DNA from: CAWGJF01 sp963715745
GTDB lineage: Bacteria; Bacteroidota; Ignavibacteria; Ignavibacteriales; Ignavibacteriaceae
DNA: 64,000 bases
Assembly (NCBI GenBank): GCA_963715745.1
Contig: OY970271.1
Coordinates: forward strand, 3,782,001 to 3,846,000
Direction: 5' to 3'
This document shows, piece after piece, positions 62,106 through 64,000 of the stretch. The position numbers and the translations under genes were made by a program. Each line of letters opens with the position of its first letter. Positions within the stretch are counted from its first letter, which is position 1. Under the pieces are notes generated by a model. It saw nothing but the letters and a program-made list of their open reading frames with translations, had not been told where the DNA came from and ran no database searches.

Positions 62106-63062
62106 CTATTTCTTATTAAGACTATTTAAAAACCAATTATAAGTAGTCACAATTCCATCTTGTAATTCAGTCTTATACTCCCATCCGAGCGAATTTATTC
62201 TTGATACATCCAAAAGCTTTCTTGGCGTACCATCAGGTTTTGAAGTGTCATTAATTATCTTTCCATCAAAGTCAGTTATATCTGCAATCAGCTTAGCAAG
62301 TTCATTTATTGAAATATCTTTTCCTGTCCCGATATTAATATGAGTAATACCTTTTTCATAAATATTTTTTGCTTCAACATTTTCAAAAAGAAATAATATT
62401 GCATCGGCAAGATCTTCAACAAACATAAATTCACGAAGAGGTGTGCCGGTTCCCCAGATTGTTACTTCTTTTTCATTTTTCACTTTAGCCTCGTGAAATT
62501 TTCTTATCAAAGCAGGTAAGACATGTGAAGTTTTCAAATCAAAATTATCATTCGGTCCGTATAGGTTTGTCGGCATAACTGAAAAATAATTTGAACCGTA
62601 CTGCCTGAAATAATTTTCACAAAGCTTAATTCCGGCAATTTTAGCAATTGCGTAAGGCTCGTTAGTAAATTCAAGATAATCGGATAGCAGGTATTCTTCC
62701 TTTAATGGCTGTGGTGCAAGCTTTGGATAAATACACGAGCTGCCAAGAAAGATTAATTTTTTAACACCAGTTTTATACGATGAATGAATCAGGTTTGATT
62801 CAATCATTAAATTATCATATATAAATTCTGCACGGTAAGTGTTGTTTGCAAGAATTCCTCCTACTTTCGCAGCAGCTATAATTACTGCTTCAGGTTTTTC
62901 TTCTTCAAATAAAGATTCTACTTCAGCCTGTCGAATTAAATTGAGGTCGGGATAATTTTTTAAGAGAAGATTCTTATATCCGCTTTTTTCGAATGCTGAA
63001 GTAATGGCGGAGCCAACCATTCCCGAATGTCCCGCGATATATATTTTAGAATCTTTATTCAT
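62106..63062 (-). CDS. fcl: GDP-L-fucose synthase
   Basis: A 318-residue epimerase/reductase that converts GDP-4-keto-6-deoxymannose to GDP-L-fucose with NADPH. AGHSGMVGSAI is the NADP Rossmann motif, LGSSCIYPKLAPQPLKEEYL the conserved Ser-Cys region near 106-125, and NEPYAIAKIAG holds the catalytic Tyr and Lys. VMPTNLYGPNDNFDLKTSHVLPALIRKFHEAK is the family signature. With gmd downstream it provides fucose for surface glycans. It follows the Wzi-like gene by 11 bases, so the three genes form one operon. Confidence 0.95.
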   Translation of the reverse strand: MNKDSKIYIAGHSGMVGSAITSAFEKSGYKNLLLKNYPDLNLIRQAEVESLFEEEKPEAVIIAAAKVGGILANNTYRAEFIYDNLMIESNLIHSSYKTGVKKLIFLGSSCIYPKLAPQPLKEEYLLSDYLEFTNEPYAIAKIAGIKLCENYFRQYGSNYFSVMPTNLYGPNDNFDLKTSHVLPALIRKFHEAKVKNEKEVTIWGTGTPLREFMFVEDLADAILFLFENVEAKNIYEKGITHINIGTGKDISINELAKLIADITDFDGKIINDTSKPDGTPRKLLDVSRINSLGWEYKTELQDGIVTTYNWFLNSLNKK

Positions 63063-63073
63063 TTAAAAAACAA

Positions 63074-64000
63074 TCATAACCCATAATAAACAGCCAGATA
63101 AAATTCATTTATATTTTTATCGACGAAGGATAAATCTTCCTGCTGTTCGGAAGTTTTCATTAATTCAAATCTTGCTCTTACAAACAGCTCGTGCATTAAT
63201 TCATATTTCACCTGTCCGCCAAAGTAAGTGTAATCATTTCTTAATCCAAAAAGGAACTGGGGCTGCGGCTGTTTGTACTGATCTTCAATTTCACCGCGTG
63301 CACCTTTACGAATATATCTTGCCCAGACTTCTGCTTCCAGACCGCGGATAAACCTGTATTTTATTGATCCATAAACCTGGTCTGCATTGCTTCCCATCCA
63401 GTGCCCGAGTCCATAAGACGCACTTTGATAAGTTGTTGTTGGAATATAATGTTCGTAAACAAATGGATAAATTTTTGTGTACTCAAGCTTTAAAGTAAGA
63501 TTATCAACAGGCAGATCAACAACAGAACTACCGAATGTAAAACCAAATTGATTTCTTTGTTTGTTTGAATTAAAAAGTCCGCCAATCGATAATTCATCAA
63601 TTAAAAGTGTACCGTACAGATGAGTGTTTTTTATATGATTTTTTGAACTCACGGAAAAAAACAACTGAGCATTGCTGCCTGCCGCATTCAATTGTCTGCT
63701 GAGATAATGATCATCTAGTCGAAAAAAAGTAATCGGAATTAAGTATAGAATTTCCAGCTTGTCTGAATAAATTACAGATTCACCGAGTGAGATATCGAGT
63801 CCTTTTACGGGTTTGAAAGTTAATGTGTGTGACGCAAGATATTTTTCTCTGAATCCATATCTTAAACTACCGTTGCTAGCGTGATAAATGTTTATAGAGT
63901 CAATAACATCCGATTCAAGCCAGGCATGTATGTAATTGAAACTAAACCAGTCAACCGGGGAAACATCAAGGCGGATAAACGGAAATGAAGGAGCTTTTTG
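63074..64000 (-). CDS. Wzi-like capsule assembly/outer-membrane beta-barrel protein (partial)
   Basis: An open frame of 309 codons from the window end to a stop at 63074; the N-terminus lies outside the window. A TTG-starting version of only 205 codons is not needed because the frame is open upstream. It is made of amphipathic strands: FIRLDVSPVDWFSFNYIHAWLES, LTFKPVKGLDISLGESVIYS, LEILYLIPITFFRLDDHYLS, LYGTLLIDELS and an aromatic C-terminal strand EFYLAVYYGL. This resembles the Wzi capsule-surface lectin/assembly family. Its place just before fcl and gmd fits a surface polysaccharide role. Confidence 0.7.
   Translation of the reverse strand, partial: QKAPSFPFIRLDVSPVDWFSFNYIHAWLESDVIDSINIYHASNGSLRYGFREKYLASHTLTFKPVKGLDISLGESVIYSDKLEILYLIPITFFRLDDHYLSRQLNAAGSNAQLFFSVSSKNHIKNTHLYGTLLIDELSIGGLFNSNKQRNQFGFTFGSSVVDLPVDNLTLKLEYTKIYPFVYEHYIPTTTYQSASYGLGHWMGSNADQVYGSIKYRFIRGLEAEVWARYIRKGARGEIEDQYKQPQPQFLFGLRNDYTYFGGQVKYELMHELFVRARFELMKTSEQQEDLSFVDKNINEFYLAVYYGL

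Noticed and set aside
1..64000. CRISPR array, tRNA or rRNA genes
   Set aside because: No regularly spaced repeats, Cas genes, or cloverleaf sequences were recognised; short tRNAs cannot be excluded without a search tool.

Overview
The window is an AT-rich chromosomal segment from a member of the Bacteroidota/Ignavibacteria group, most likely Ignavibacteria or a close relative. Six proteins end in the type IX secretion (T9SS) type A sorting domain with the NYPNPFNP signature that is especially common in Ignavibacteria. There are also two Reg_prop/Y_Y_Y sensor kinases (one a one-protein hybrid with an AraC output domain), a bacterial GGGP-synthase-like protein, DUF4097/DUF4412/DUF1207/DUF2279 envelope proteins, and a mix of genes with and without Shine-Dalgarno sequences. 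No rRNA, tRNA, CRISPR array, phage or IS transposase was recognised.

Layout. 1-5.2 kb: glycosyltransferase, DUF192 protein, GmhA, GGGPS-like enzyme, ArsC, PPK2 and an SRPBCC protein. 5.3-9.2 kb: a LuxR-type response regulator and its Reg_prop histidine kinase. 9.3-12.2 kb (+): Trm112-like protein, ICMT-like methyltransferase, N-acetylmuramoyl-L-alanine amidase and thioredoxin, closed by a clear terminator. 12.2-25.7 kb: an envelope/secretome island with a DUF4097 protein, five T9SS cargo proteins (two BNR-type propellers, one 7-repeat FG-GAP and one 7-repeat VCBS protein, and a 967-residue protein with a papain-like Cys/His/Asn motif set), a small beta-barrel, a DUF4412 protein and an iodotyrosine-deiodinase-like nitroreductase. 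26-30.2 kb: a 1401-residue hybrid sensor/AraC regulator on the same strand directly upstream of the island. 30.3-31.8 kb: a perfect FNR-type palindrome ahead of a BON-domain protein and a frameshifted partner.

31.9-47.1 kb is mostly housekeeping: glutamate/dicarboxylate symporter, HemW, DUF2279 and DUF1207 proteins, RecN, NUDIX hydrolase, an S9 peptidase interrupted by one in-frame stop, YkvA-like protein, SAM methyltransferase, RlmD/RumA-type rRNA methyltransferase and RsmI. A YefM/YoeB toxin-antitoxin cassette sits between rsmI and a decayed second copy of the rsmI 3' end. 47.3-58.5 kb: TPPII-like subtilase, OPT transporter, coiled-coil protein, ProS, U32 peptidase (with an in-frame palindromic insertion), PepT and a thrombospondin-type-3 repeat barrel. 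58.7-60.8 kb: a truncated T9SS remnant and a PQQ-like propeller cargo protein. 60.8-64 kb: Gmd, GDP-L-fucose synthase and a Wzi-like outer-membrane protein, a surface-polysaccharide (GDP-fucose) locus running off the window end.

Taken together the accessory content is about the cell surface: secreted propellers and peptidases, two ligand-sensing kinases, polysaccharide precursors and envelope barrels. Four gene disruptions (one nonsense, two one-base frameshifts, one 5'-truncated remnant), the toxin-antitoxin insertion and several palindromic repeats show local decay and mobility, although some disruptions could be sequence errors.
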